NCBI GenBank assembly: GCA_019637175.1
Contig: JAHBWD010000030.1
Coordinates: 35,195-99,194, forward strand
Direction: 5' to 3'
DNA: 64,000 nt
DNA from: Labilithrix sp.
GTDB taxonomy: Bacteria; Myxococcota_A; Polyangia; Polyangiales; Polyangiaceae
Shown here: positions 1-13,512 of the stretch, in pieces
How positions within the stretch are numbered: the stretch's first letter is position 1
Layout: each line of letters starts with the position of its first letter
Program-made: the position numbers and the translations under genes
The notes under the pieces: model-generated
The model's input: the letters and a program-made list of their open reading frames with translations, nothing else
Told to the model about the DNA's origin: nothing
Databases searched by the model: none

Positions 1-1486
1 CGCCGCGGCCGACGATCTTGCCCTGCTCGTCGAGGACGAACGCGCTGATCGCCACGTTCGTGCCCGTCCAGCCGCGCGAGCCGCGCGCGAACCACGTGAA
101 GGAGACGCGCCGCGGATAGCGGTACTCGTTCCACACCGAGCGGATGCCGCCGAGCGCGAGAGGATCGAGGTTGCCGTACGAAGCGACGACCACGTCGACG
201 CGCGGCTCGCCGTCCTCGGCGTCGTCTTGGTCGTCGTCGTCGACCGGCTGATCGTCGTCGTCGGGATCTTCGATCCAGACGTCGGTCCTGCCGACGACCT
301 TGCCGCCGACCTTCAGGAGGACGTCGTAGCGGCCCGCCACCTTCGGATCGAAGCGGAAGTCGGCCGACGCGAACGCCACGCGATCGTGATCGACCTTCAC
401 GTGCTTGGTGAGCGTGTCGATCACGCTGTCGTCGGGATCGAGCAGCTCGAAGCTGACGTCGTGCTTGCCCTTCGGGAGGTTGAAGAGCATCCCGACCACC
501 GGCACGCGCGCCATGTCGTCGGGGCCCGTCTCGATCGTGCGGAGGTTCCCCATGATGGCGGCGGTCGTCATCATCTGCGTGTCCTTGTGGACCGAGAGGT
601 TTCGCGTGATGAACAGCTCCGCGCGCGTGCCCTCCGCCTTGGCCTTGGCGTACTCGGCGAGCTTCGCCTCGATCGCCGGCGGCTTCTTCGCGATGACGTC
701 CTTGATCTCCGGCACCGACGACGCGCTCGAGATCGTCGCGACCGCCGAGATGCTGCCGGTGAAGAGGATCGCGTGGTTGACGCCGACGACCGCGGGCTTG
801 CCGCTCTCGTCGATCGTGATGACCGGCCCGCCGGAGAAGCCGGGGTAGACCGGAGCGTCGAAGAGCAACAGCTTCGTGCCGAGCAGATCGACGACGCCCG
901 ACGCGATGCCCTCGGAGATCCCCCACGCGAGCGTCCACATCCCGTTGCCCGTGTGGCCGAGCGCCCAGACGCGCCGGCCCGGCGTCGGGTTCTGCGCTGC
1001 GAGCTCGAGCGGCGGAGCGCCTTTGAGCTCGGCCTTCGGCTTGAGGAGCGCGACGTCGCGCACCTCGTCGATGTGCACGAGCTCGGCGTCGACGGTCTGA
1101 CCCGCGCGCGTCGTGAGCTTCAGGTTGTTCGGCGAGTGGATGACGTGCGCCGCGGTGACGACGAGGCCGCCCGCGACGAGGAAGCCGGTGCCGTTCGGTT
1201 GAGGTTCCTTGCGGAGCGACACGTCGATGATCGTCTTCGGCGCGTGCTGCTCGACGCCGAGCTCCTTCATCACCTGCTTGGCTTCTTGCTCGCGCAGCTC
1301 CTTGTCGTCGTTGAGGACCGCGACGACCGAGGGAACGACCGCGTCGAAGACGCCTTGGGTCGAGGCCCCGCCCTTGGGCGAAGCCGCCGGGACCGACGAT
1401 CCCCCGCAGCCCGCGCCGCAAATCATCGAAAGCACGAGGGCGAGACGGAGAAACGCGAGCCAACCGCGACGGTTGCGACAGTTCAT
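1..1486 (-). CDS. Trypsin-like (S1) serine protease, probable lipoprotein, 3' end outside window
   Basis: Secreted serine protease of the trypsin/HtrA fold, probably acting in the periplasm. 495 codons are inside the window and the C-terminus is cut off at base 1. The catalytic triad is readable: His114 in TAAHVIH, Asp144 in RDVALLK and Ser218 in GFSGGPV (a Phe stands where most S1 enzymes have Asn or Asp before the Ser). A hydrophobic N-terminus ending at Cys27 (CGAGC) suggests an atypical lipobox, less certain than in other lipoproteins here. No PDZ domain is visible; residues about 290 onward form an unrecognised domain with an Asp-rich stretch (DDDDQPVDDDDQ). The ATG at 1486 is chosen because the signal sequence begins there. 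It is divergent from the pyrophosphatase gene. Substrate unknown. Confidence 0.85.
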   Translation of the reverse strand, partial: MNCRNRRGWLAFLRLALVLSMICGAGCGGSSVPAASPKGGASTQGVFDAVVPSVVAVLNDDKELREQEAKQVMKELGVEQHAPKTIIDVSLRKEPQPNGTGFLVAGGLVVTAAHVIHSPNNLKLTTRAGQTVDAELVHIDEVRDVALLKPKAELKGAPPLELAAQNPTPGRRVWALGHTGNGMWTLAWGISEGIASGVVDLLGTKLLLFDAPVYPGFSGGPVITIDESGKPAVVGVNHAILFTGSISAVATISSASSVPEIKDVIAKKPPAIEAKLAEYAKAKAEGTRAELFITRNLSVHKDTQMMTTAAIMGNLRTIETGPDDMARVPVVGMLFNLPKGKHDVSFELLDPDDSVIDTLTKHVKVDHDRVAFASADFRFDPKVAGRYDVLLKVGGKVVGRTDVWIEDPDDDDQPVDDDDQDDAEDGEPRVDVVVASYGNLDPLALGGIRSVWNEYRYPRRVSFTWFARGSRGWTGTNVAISAFVLDEQGKIVGRG

Positions 1487-1692
1487 ATCGAGGAGCACGA
1501 TACCGAAAATCCTGCGCGTTTACTCGCGCCGAAAACGCTGGTATGAGCGCGCCCATCTCGACCGGCGCATCGTCAAAGCACCGGGAGACGAGGCGTGCTG
1601 AAGCGCCTGCGCGTTCGTATTGCGTACGGCGGCCAACCCCTCGAGTTGATTGCCCCCTGGAAAATAGGGGCCACTCGGAGAGGACTCAGTCA

Positions 1693-4332
<2,640 letters not shown>

Positions 4333-4346
4333 AAAGAGAGGCTGGG

Positions 4347-4415
4347 AAAGAGAGACGCGAAGGCGCGGAAGAGAATTTCGAAAGAACTCTTCTCCGCGCC
4401 TCAGCGCCTCTCTTT
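4347..4415. terminator. Long imperfect hairpin between convergent genes, probable bidirectional terminator
   Basis: Arms at 4347-4377 and 4386-4415 pair over about 25 bp with few mismatches; the inner part (GGCGCGG then AAGAG) is almost perfect. A loop of about 9 bases and pyrimidine-rich flanks follow. It lies exactly between the 3' ends of hppA and the leftward lipoprotein gene. The right arm is shared 19/20 with a sequence near 13553-13572, so it may also be a dispersed repeat. Confidence 0.6.
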
Positions 4416-4416
4416 C

Positions 4417-4950
4417 CTATTTCTCCCTCGAAGACGCCCGCGCGAACGGGATCGGAGCAGGCACGGGCTCGGGCGAGCGCGTGACGATCTCGTAGGTGGA
4501 GTCGTCGACGAGATCGCGGGCGACGAGCTCGCTCACCCAGTCGGCTTCGCACGTGACCCAGAACGGCGAGCCGATCTTCTGGTGGAGGTAGTAGCTCTTG
4601 CCCGCTTCGGCGCGGAGGCTCACGCGCGTTTCCTCGTCGGCGTTGATCGCGATGACGTGATCGCCGGGCTCGGCCTTGTAACAGAAGAACGTGGGGCCCT
4701 TGGTGGCGCCGACGAGGACGCCGTTGTCCCACGTCGGGAACGCGACCGCCTGCGCGAAGCGCGACGTGCGGATGACGCAGACGCGCGCGAACGCGCCTTC
4801 GCCTGCTGCCGGGATCGGCGCGAACGGGTGGAGCACCTCCGTCCGCGGCTCGGCGATGCGATAGGAGGCACAACCGATCGCCGATGCCGCGAGGACGGAC
4901 GCCGTGGCGACGGGGAGACCGCCGGCCACGGCTCTGAGCCAAGAAAGCAT
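4417..4950 (-). CDS. DUF2846-like lipoprotein
   Basis: A 177-residue secreted protein of unknown function. From ATG 4950 the N-terminus is a signal peptide ending at a lipobox-like IGC near residue 26. The body resembles the DUF2846 pattern: a 'RTSRFAQAVAFPTWDNG' strand, a short turn, TFFCYKAEPGDHVI (a Pro-Gly-His turn), then an 'EAGKSYYLHQKI' strand. The frame is open further upstream to 5034, but those residues are Arg-rich and precede the signal peptide. It is divergent from the cupredoxin-like gene, with about 110 bases between starts. I assign no function beyond envelope lipoprotein. Confidence 0.75.
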   Translation of the reverse strand: MLSWLRAVAGGLPVATASVLAASAIGCASYRIAEPRTEVLHPFAPIPAAGEGAFARVCVIRTSRFAQAVAFPTWDNGVLVGATKGPTFFCYKAEPGDHVIAINADEETRVSLRAEAGKSYYLHQKIGSPFWVTCEADWVSELVARDLVDDSTYEIVTRSPEPVPAPIPFARASSREK

Positions 4951-5063
4951 GCGCGCGCCCGAAGCATACGGCGCGCCAGCTTGAAATCGCGAGACTTCCC
5001 GGGGATCGCGGCGCGAGCGTGAACGGATCGACACGGAAGCGGTGTGGTCTACAATCGATTCGA

Positions 5064-5477
5064 ATGCGGCGCCTCGTGCTCAGCGCGTGTCTCGTCTCGG
5101 CCTGTCACCTCGCGGACGACAAGGATCCGCCGAAGTGCGAGCCAGGCACGCACGTCGAGAACGATCGCTGCGTCCTCGACGCGTTCTCCGGCCCGGTCGT
5201 GACGCTCGCCGCCCACGCAGGCGGCACCGTGTGCGACGGCCCGACGACCGAGCGGCCCCCGACGATCACGCCGGAGACGATCAACGTGAAGGTCAACGGC
5301 GACTTTCGCTTCAAGAACGACGACGCGATGGAGCACGAAGTGCGCGGCGCCGACGGCCAGGTCTGGCTGAAGGTGAAGCCCGGAGAGCTCTCCGGCATCT
5401 TCGGGATCAGCAAGGCCGGCGCGTGGGCCTATCGCGTGTCGGGCTGCCTCAAGGGCGGGAGCGTCGTCGTCGAATGA
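5064..5477 (+). CDS. Small lipoprotein with cupredoxin-like domain
   Basis: 137-residue predicted lipoprotein. ATG 5064 opens directly onto a signal peptide with lipobox LVSAC. A short Cys-containing segment (CEPGTHVENDRC) follows, then a beta-rich region of about 75 residues (TINVKVNGDFRFKNDDAMEHEV) arranged like a plastocyanin/azurin fold, with His and Cys but no clear full copper-ligand set. The family placement is by pattern only. The 3' end overlaps the convergent LPMO-like gene by 29 bases, leaving no room for a terminator. Confidence 0.7.
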   Translation: MRRLVLSACLVSACHLADDKDPPKCEPGTHVENDRCVLDAFSGPVVTLAAHAGGTVCDGPTTERPPTITPETINVKVNGDFRFKNDDAMEHEVRGADGQVWLKVKPGELSGIFGISKAGAWAYRVSGCLKGGSVVVE

Positions 5478-6150
5478 TCGCGACGCCGGCGACGCCGAGC
5501 GCCAGCGCCAGCCCGAAGGCTCCGCCGCGCTTCGCGCCGCTCGCGGTGCAGCCGCCGTCTTCGGTCGTCGTCGATCCGCTCGACCCGCTCGATCCGCTGG
5601 AGCCGCTCGACCCGCTGGAGCCGCCCGAGCTTCCGGGATCGGGCTCGCCGTCCGCGCTCCGCGACAGGACGATGTCGGCGCACTGGTAGTAGAAGTCGTT
5701 GCCGTCGCCGAAGGGCGGCTTGTCGGTCATCACCTGGATCAGCTGCAGGGTGCACTTGTCGCACTCGACGTCCGGCAGCGTGATCTCCTGCGAGTACGAG
5801 CCGGTGCCGGCCTTGTCGGGGATGCCGTCGAGGAGCACGGGGGCCGTGGTGAGCACCTCGGTCGCGCTCTTCGGATCCTCGAACTTGCTCTGGCCGTCGG
5901 GATCGAACGCGATGCGGTAGTGGCCCGGGTGCGGCACCGTCTCGTCCCACGTGACGGTGATCTTCTGACCCGGCTTGAACGTGTTGATGTTCGACGTCCG
6001 CGCGTCGGTCGGACCCTTCCCGCACGGCCCGCGCTTCTGGTCGTCGTACCGCGGCTTCGGCGACGTCATCGAGATGTGCGCCTGCGCCGCGGAGGCGGTC
6101 AGGAGGGTGGTCGAGGCGACGGCGGCGAAGAGGATGGTGGCGCGCACCAC
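5449..6150 (-). CDS. SCE4755-type polysaccharide monooxygenase-like protein with MYXO-CTERM-like tail
   Basis: Predicted secreted copper enzyme related to lytic polysaccharide monooxygenases. From GTG 6150 a signal peptide ends ASAAQA, so cleavage would leave His25 as the mature N-terminus (HISMTSPKPR), the first half of an LPMO histidine brace; His77 in PHPGHYRI is a good candidate for the second ligand. Cys residues at CGKG, CDKC and YYQC suggest disulfides. Residues about 175-195 are a (GSS)n linker, encoded by near-repeats of 9 bases at about 5570-5635. The tail is GGC-TASG, a hydrophobic helix and RRRR, matching the MYXO-CTERM sorting pattern, so the enzyme is probably held at or released from the cell surface. 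The frame opens at TTG 6183, but the GTGs at 6150/6147 place the signal peptide at the start. Starts of this gene and the EEP gene are about 30 bases apart. Confidence 0.85.
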   Translation of the reverse strand: MVRATILFAAVASTTLLTASAAQAHISMTSPKPRYDDQKRGPCGKGPTDARTSNINTFKPGQKITVTWDETVPHPGHYRIAFDPDGQSKFEDPKSATEVLTTAPVLLDGIPDKAGTGSYSQEITLPDVECDKCTLQLIQVMTDKPPFGDGNDFYYQCADIVLSRSADGEPDPGSSGGSSGSSGSSGSSGSSGSTTTEDGGCTASGAKRGGAFGLALALGVAGVAIIRRRRSRP

Positions 6151-6182
6151 AGAATCATAGAGTGCGGCTACACTGCTGGCCA

Positions 6183-6977
6183 ATGCGAACGTTCCGCGCC
6201 GCCACGCTCAACATCTGGAGCCGCTTCGGCCCCTGGGAAGAGAGGCTCGAGGCGATCCGCGCGGGCCTCGCGAGCGTCGGCCCGGACATCGTGGGGATGC
6301 AGGAGGTGCTCCGCTTCCCCGACTTCGATCAAGCGAAGCTCTGCGCCGACGGGCTCGGCTACGAGATCGCGTGGGGCCTCGCGTCGGAGAACCACGGCTT
6401 CGCTCACGGCAACGCGATCCTCTCGCGGTGGCCGATCGCGCGGAGCGAGGTCATCCCGCTGCCGAACGGCGGAACCGACGAGCACAGGTCGATCATCTTC
6501 GCCGAGATCACGGCGCCCTTCGGCAAGGTGCCGTTCTTCTGCACGCACCTCAACTGGAAGCTCCATCATGGCCACGTGCGCGCCTTGCAGGTGAAGGCGC
6601 TCGCCGAGGCGGTCATGGCGCGCGCGCCGATCGAGGGCTTCCCTCCGGTCGTCGTCGGTGACTTCAACGCGGAGCCCGACGCCGACGAGATCCGCTACAT
6701 GAAGGGCCTCACCGGGCTCGGGGGCGAATGCGTGTATTTTGCAGATAGCTTCGGCATCGCGGGCGAGGGCCCGGGCGTCACGTTCTCGAAGCGCAACGCG
6801 TTCGCCGGGCCGCTCCGCGAGCCGGAGAGGCGGATCGACTACGTCTTCGTGCGCGGCCCCGACGACGCGCAGCGGGGCGAGCCCATCGAGGCGCGCGTCT
6901 GCTTCGACGAGCCGCATCAGGGCGTCTTCCCGAGCGATCACTTCGGCGTCGTGGCCACGATCACCGCCGGCCGCTGA
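6183..6977 (+). CDS. Endonuclease/exonuclease/phosphatase (EEP) family protein
   Basis: 264-residue Mg2+-dependent phosphoesterase of the DNase I/sphingomyelinase/inositol phosphatase fold. Visible motifs in order: TLNIW (Asn), MQEVL (metal Glu), GNAILSRWP, CTHLNW (His), VGDFNAEPD (Asp and Asn), RIDYVFVRG, and SDHFGVVATI (general-base Asp-His pair). All active-site positions of the fold are present. No signal peptide is seen, so it is probably cytoplasmic; the substrate cannot be told from sequence. ATG 6183 is chosen over GTG 6162 because the family normally begins with a first beta strand (RAATLNIW) right after the start. Confidence 0.9.
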   Translation: MRTFRAATLNIWSRFGPWEERLEAIRAGLASVGPDIVGMQEVLRFPDFDQAKLCADGLGYEIAWGLASENHGFAHGNAILSRWPIARSEVIPLPNGGTDEHRSIIFAEITAPFGKVPFFCTHLNWKLHHGHVRALQVKALAEAVMARAPIEGFPPVVVGDFNAEPDADEIRYMKGLTGLGGECVYFADSFGIAGEGPGVTFSKRNAFAGPLREPERRIDYVFVRGPDDAQRGEPIEARVCFDEPHQGVFPSDHFGVVATITAGR

Positions 6978-7029
6978 TCTTTCGATGAACGGTCGAACGC
7001 TCGAGCCCGGAGTTCTGTACCATCGCGCC

Positions 7030-8883
7030 GTGCGGAAGAGCTTGGTCGGGGTCCTCGCCGGCGTGTTGCTGGTGCTCTTCGGGTCGGGCGTCGCACAGGC
7101 GCAGAAGCCCACGTCGCAGACGACGGAGTATTCGCCGTACGAGCGCGAGACCATCAAGCGCGCGATCGAGGCGACGGGCCTCGTGATCGACCCTTCGCCC
7201 GAGGGAAAGATCGTCGAGCGCATCGACACCTTGCGGCTCGAGGTGCTCGAGGATCGCGATCCGATTCCCGAGGAGGTGCTCGGCGTCAAGACGCGCAAGC
7301 TCCTCAACACGCTGCACTACACGTCGCGCGACTTCGTGATCCGCCGCGAGATGCTCGTCAAGGAGGGCGATCCCTACGTGCAGGTGCTCGTCGACGAGAC
7401 GGCGCGCAACATGCGCTCGCGGATGCCGCTCCAGGTCTCGATCGTCATCATCGTCCCGGTCAAGGGGAGCGCGCCCGATCGCGTGGCGCTGCTCGTGATC
7501 GCCAAAGACATCTGGAGCCTTCGCCTCTCGTTCGACATGGCGGTGACGCCGGGCGGCCTCGAGAACTTCCTGCTCGTGCCCCAGGAGACGAACCTCTTCG
7601 GCTGGCATCACACGGCGCAGACGCGCTTTCAGTATCAGCCGGAGACCCTGAGCTTCGGCGTGGGCTACGCGATCCCCCGCTTCGGCAAGTCATGGATCGG
7701 CGCATCTGCGTCGGTCGGGATCATCATCAACCAGCGAAGCGGCGAGCCGGAGGGCTCGACCGGCGGGATCTCGGTGGGGCAGGGCCTCTACTCGACGCGC
7801 ACCGAGTGGGCGTGGGGCGCGGACGCGAGCTACGGCATCGGCGTCTCGCGCCGCTACGTCAACGCGCGCGTCGCGACCTTCGACTCTCGCGCGACGCCCG
7901 ACGTGCTCGACAACATCCCGAACCAGTACCGGACGCGGTCGTCCAGTGGCTCCGTCGGCGTCACCCGATCGTTCGGGTGGGGTTTCAAGAACAACTTCAG
8001 CCTCACGATGAACGCGTCGACGTCGGACTACGAGACGTTGGGCATTCCGGCGGGCGTCAACCCCGACGCGCAGGCCGACTTCGTGAACCGCTTCATCCCG
8101 CGCGGCGAGTCGCGCGTCTTTCCGCGCCTCTCGTGGGCGACGTTCACCACGAACTTCCTCCGGACGCTCGACATCAACACCCTCGCGCTCCAGGAGGACT
8201 ACCGCCTGGGCCACGACATCAGCGCGTCGATCTATCCCGTGTCGAGGGCGCTCGGCTCCACGCGCGATCTCGTGGGCGTGAGCGGCAAGGTCGGCTACGC
8301 GCTCCCGCTCGGCGACGGCCTCGTGGGCGCGAGCGTCTCGACCTTCGCCGAGACGTGCCTCGACGCGTGCGACACCGTCGAGAAGGGATCGCTCAGCGAC
8401 GCGTCGGTCGGCGCCTCCTTCGGCGCGGTCACGCCGCGCGTCGGCTTCGGCCGCTTCGTCATGAACATGTCGTTCAGCAACCGCTATCGCAACTACCTGC
8501 GCGCGCGGACGTTCACCGGCGGCGACGACCGGCTCCGCGGCTACCCGTCGAACTACTTCTTCGGCAAAGACACCGTCTTCTACAACCTCGAGTTCCGCAC
8601 GAGCGCCGTTCGCCTCCTCTCGGCCGCGTTCGGCGCGGTCGCGTTCTACGACGCAGGCGACGCGTTCAACGGCACGGGGTTCCCGAACCAGTTCAACGCG
8701 CTCCGCGCGAAGCAGTCGCTCGGATTCGGCGTGCGCGCGCTCTTCCCCCAGGTCAACCGCCTCGTGTTCCGCGCCGACCTCGCGTTTCCCCTGCGCCGCG
8801 GGCCGTTCCCGGAGACGGGCATCCCCACGCAAGTGGATCCGGTGGGCTTCTTCTTCGCTTTCGATCAGGCGTTTTCGCCCTGA
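7030..8883 (+). CDS. BamA/TamA (Omp85)-type outer membrane beta-barrel protein
   Basis: 617-residue outer-membrane protein. From GTG 7030 there is a clean signal peptide ending VAQA|Q. Residues about 45-165 look like POTRA-type sequence (RDFVIRREMLVKEGDPY, then VIIVPVKG and VALLVIAKDIW). The rest is alternating aromatic/small-residue beta strands. LRGYPSNYFFG near residue 500 matches the conserved (V/I)RG(F/Y) loop-6 motif of Omp85 barrels, and the last strand ends FAFDQAFSP. Only about one POTRA is present, fewer than the five of BamA, so this is an accessory paralogue rather than the main assembly factor. An ATG at 6985 in frame is possible, but would put 15 residues before the signal peptide. 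Confidence 0.85.
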   Translation: MRKSLVGVLAGVLLVLFGSGVAQAQKPTSQTTEYSPYERETIKRAIEATGLVIDPSPEGKIVERIDTLRLEVLEDRDPIPEEVLGVKTRKLLNTLHYTSRDFVIRREMLVKEGDPYVQVLVDETARNMRSRMPLQVSIVIIVPVKGSAPDRVALLVIAKDIWSLRLSFDMAVTPGGLENFLLVPQETNLFGWHHTAQTRFQYQPETLSFGVGYAIPRFGKSWIGASASVGIIINQRSGEPEGSTGGISVGQGLYSTRTEWAWGADASYGIGVSRRYVNARVATFDSRATPDVLDNIPNQYRTRSSSGSVGVTRSFGWGFKNNFSLTMNASTSDYETLGIPAGVNPDAQADFVNRFIPRGESRVFPRLSWATFTTNFLRTLDINTLALQEDYRLGHDISASIYPVSRALGSTRDLVGVSGKVGYALPLGDGLVGASVSTFAETCLDACDTVEKGSLSDASVGASFGAVTPRVGFGRFVMNMSFSNRYRNYLRARTFTGGDDRLRGYPSNYFFGKDTVFYNLEFRTSAVRLLSAAFGAVAFYDAGDAFNGTGFPNQFNALRAKQSLGFGVRALFPQVNRLVFRADLAFPLRRGPFPETGIPTQVDPVGFFFAFDQAFSP

Positions 8884-8922
8884 TCGCGCGCAGACGGCGC
8901 CAACCCGCTATTCTTCCAAGCG

Positions 8923-10227
8923 ATGCTCGCGCGGCGGTTCAGTCGGGTCGCGATCGCGGCCGCGGCGATCGGGTGCAACGCGCTGACCGGCGTGTCCGAT
9001 TTGTCGACCGTCGACGACGCGGGCGCGCCCCCGGTGACGATCGATCGCGACGCGGGCGCAGACGTCGCGCCGGCGCCGCTCACGGGGTTTCGCTATCGGC
9101 GTGCGCTCGCGCTCGTCTCCGACGCGCCGGCGACGCTCGTCGACGAGCCCGTCCTCGTCGTGCTTCCTCGGGGATTCGACGCCGGTCACGCGCAGGCGAC
9201 GGGCGCCGATCTTCGCTTTCGGATGGTCGGTGGATCGAGCGATCTCCCGCACTACGTCGAGGCTTGGCCCGACGAAGGCGACAAGCTCGTGTGGGTCAAG
9301 GTGCCGTCGGTGCCCCAAGGCGCGAGCACGATCCACCTCCTCTACGGAAACGCAGCGGCGAGCGCGATCTCGAGCTTCGAGGCGACGTTCCCTCGCGCGC
9401 TGCGCACCGCGGGTGGGGGCGCCGGCAACGTGACGGCGACCGACGATCTCGATCTCGACTGGTTCGAGCTCCGCGCGGGCGACACGCTGACCCTCCCCGC
9501 GTCGAAGCTGCTCCAGATCAAGGCGCGCCGGGTGATCGTCGCGGGCAACGTCGACGGCGTCGGCCGCGGCTTCGCCGGAGGCGCCGGCGGTTTGGGCGGG
9601 CAGGGCCCGGGAGGCGGACAGGCGCTCGCGGGATCGGGCGCCGGCGGCGGCGGGCACGGCGGCAGCGGCGGCGCCGGCGGCGCCGACCAGGGGGCGGGCG
9701 GCGCGGCGGGCCCCGTCGTGGGCACGCCCACCGGCGACGACATCGCGATGGGATCCGGCGGCGGCGCGTCGCCGAACCGCGCGGGCGGCGCGGGCGGAGG
9801 CGCGATCTCGATCGTCGCGTGGAGGGCGACCGTGAGCGGCGCGATCCGCGTGAACGGTACGGCGGGCATCGGCGGCGCCAACGGGCAGTGCGGCGGCGGC
9901 GGATCCGGCGGCGGCATCCTCGTCGCCGCGCGAGATCTCGACATGACCGCGGCCGCGCTCGAGGCGAACGGCGGCGAAGCGGGCCCGCCGCTCAACGCCG
10001 CCGCCGACGGGGGCGGCGGAGGCGGAGGCGGTCGCATCAAGGTCCGCCGTCGAGCGAGCGGCAGCTACGTGGCGCCGGCGACGATGACGGTGGCCTTCGG
10101 CACGGCGAGCGCCGGCCTCGGCCCCCGAGGCGCGCCCGGCAACGCGGGCACCGTCGACGTCGATTCGTCGTCGATGCTCGCGAAGGGCGTGGAGGTGTCG
10201 CTCGGCGAGGAGGAGAAGGTCGAGTAG
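8923..10227 (+). CDS. DUF2341 lipoprotein with long glycine-rich region
   Basis: 434-residue predicted surface lipoprotein. Signal peptide and lipobox AAIGC come first. Residues about 55-145 form a DUF2341 domain (YRRALALV, DLRFRMVG, DLPHYVEAW, LVWVKVP, STIHLLYGN), a module common in large secreted proteins and usually followed by a lectin domain. Here it is followed by a Gly/Ala-rich region (about residues 195-350) with long GG-repeat runs such as GAGGLGGQGPGGGQ alternating with short beta-strand segments (RRVIVAGNVDG, ISIVAWRATVSG). The function is unknown; the arrangement suggests an adhesive or structural surface protein. It converges with lon, with a single base between the stop codons. 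Confidence 0.85.
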   Translation: MLARRFSRVAIAAAAIGCNALTGVSDLSTVDDAGAPPVTIDRDAGADVAPAPLTGFRYRRALALVSDAPATLVDEPVLVVLPRGFDAGHAQATGADLRFRMVGGSSDLPHYVEAWPDEGDKLVWVKVPSVPQGASTIHLLYGNAAASAISSFEATFPRALRTAGGGAGNVTATDDLDLDWFELRAGDTLTLPASKLLQIKARRVIVAGNVDGVGRGFAGGAGGLGGQGPGGGQALAGSGAGGGGHGGSGGAGGADQGAGGAAGPVVGTPTGDDIAMGSGGGASPNRAGGAGGGAISIVAWRATVSGAIRVNGTAGIGGANGQCGGGGSGGGILVAARDLDMTAAALEANGGEAGPPLNAAADGGGGGGGGRIKVRRRASGSYVAPATMTVAFGTASAGLGPRGAPGNAGTVDVDSSSMLAKGVEVSLGEEEKVE

Positions 10228-10228
10228 C

Positions 10229-12622
<2,394 letters not shown>

Positions 12623-12676
12623 TCTTCGGGTCTCCAGTGAGCTCGGCCCGCCTGACGGAGGGCCGATGATCGAACG

Positions 12677-12706
12677 ATGAACAAAAACTAAGTTCGTTCA
12701 CCGTTC
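12677..12706. promoter_or_regulatory. Operator-like site upstream of lon
   Basis: 30 bases starting ATGAACAAAA and ending TCGTTCACCGTTC, with inverted arms TGAAC (12678-12682) and GTTCA (12696-12700). It lies 55-84 bases upstream of the lon ATG and matches the site upstream of the TetR-family gene at 23 of 30 positions. Confidence 0.6.
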
Positions 12707-12813
12707 CGTCAACAGCCCTCGGCGCTCGCGTGCGCCGTCGTGCGCGCGCGCAACGCTTCGGCGCGCGTGGACATCGAAGAGGATCGGGCGCGCCGTCGGC
12801 GCGATCGGCGCGA

Positions 12814-13494
12814 TCAGCGCGAGGAGCGCGAGCGTCGGCGTCGCGCGAGCGTGCGCGCGGCGCGCTTGGGCGCGGGCGCCGGAGGCCGCTCGTCGTCGGC
12901 GTCGGGATCCGTGCGCGACATGAGACCGAGCAAGAGCAGGCGGCCCATCTCGCGCGCCAGGCGCGCGCCCTCTTCGGGACGCTCCTCGAAGAGCCACGGC
13001 GGCGAGAGCGTCGCGTACGCGCGCTGGATGAGCGCGGCCGCGCGCGCGGTGTCGACGCTCGCGATCTCGTAGCTGGCTCGCGCTTGGTCGAGGAGCATCT
13101 GGAAGAGCGCGCGCTCCTCTTCGCGGAAGCGCGCGTGCACGGCCTTGACCGTGTCGGTCTTGCAATGGACGAGCTCGCACGCGTGCTGGCCTTCGCTGGC
13201 GAGCTTCTGGAAAGTGGCGACGCGCGCCTCGAGCACGCCGGTGAGGCGCTCGGAGAAGCTCTCGCCGCTGCGCGCGTCGGCGACGCGGCGCATGGCGTCG
13301 AGCACGCGGACGTGCGTGCTCGACGAGAGCTCTTCGACGATCGCCTCCTTCGAAGGAAACTCGAGGTACACGGTGCCGACGCCGACCTCGGCCTCGCGCG
13401 CGATGTCCGCGATCGTGGTCTTGGCGTGGCCGTAGTGACGGAAGAGTCGCGCCGCGCAGTCGAGGATCGCCCGGCGTCGCTCCGCGGTCGTCAT
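12814..13494 (-). CDS. TetR/AcrR-family transcriptional regulator
   Basis: 226-residue DNA-binding repressor-type protein. The N-terminal helix-turn-helix is clear (RRRAILDCAARLF, then TTIADIAREAEVGVGTVY and YLEFPSKEAIVEEL, residues about 4-55). The rest is an all-helical ligand domain with no recognisable subfamily signature. The last 30 residues are Arg/Pro/Ala-rich and look disordered. ATG 13494 is the only sensible start. It lies directly upstream of lon on the same strand, and both genes are preceded by almost the same palindrome, which points to autoregulation plus control of lon. The inducing ligand is unknown. Confidence 0.9.
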   Translation of the reverse strand: MTTAERRRAILDCAARLFRHYGHAKTTIADIAREAEVGVGTVYLEFPSKEAIVEELSSSTHVRVLDAMRRVADARSGESFSERLTGVLEARVATFQKLASEGQHACELVHCKTDTVKAVHARFREEERALFQMLLDQARASYEIASVDTARAAALIQRAYATLSPPWLFEERPEEGARLAREMGRLLLLGLMSRTDPDADDERPPAPAPKRAARTLARRRRSRSSR

Positions 13495-13512
13495 CGTGTC
13501 GAACAGATTAGC

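Noticed and set aside
1543..1692. Extra 50 codons at the start of the pyrophosphatase
   Set aside because: Arg/Pro-rich, no ribosome site, and the ATG at 1693 has a good site and starts the membrane leader.
5570..5635. Short repeats resembling a CRISPR or satellite
   Set aside because: They are nine-base codon repeats for the Gly/Ser linker of the LPMO-like protein, with no spacers.
6985..7029. ATG start for the BamA-like gene
   Set aside because: It would place 15 non-signal residues before a clean signal peptide that begins at GTG 7030; kept only as an alternative.
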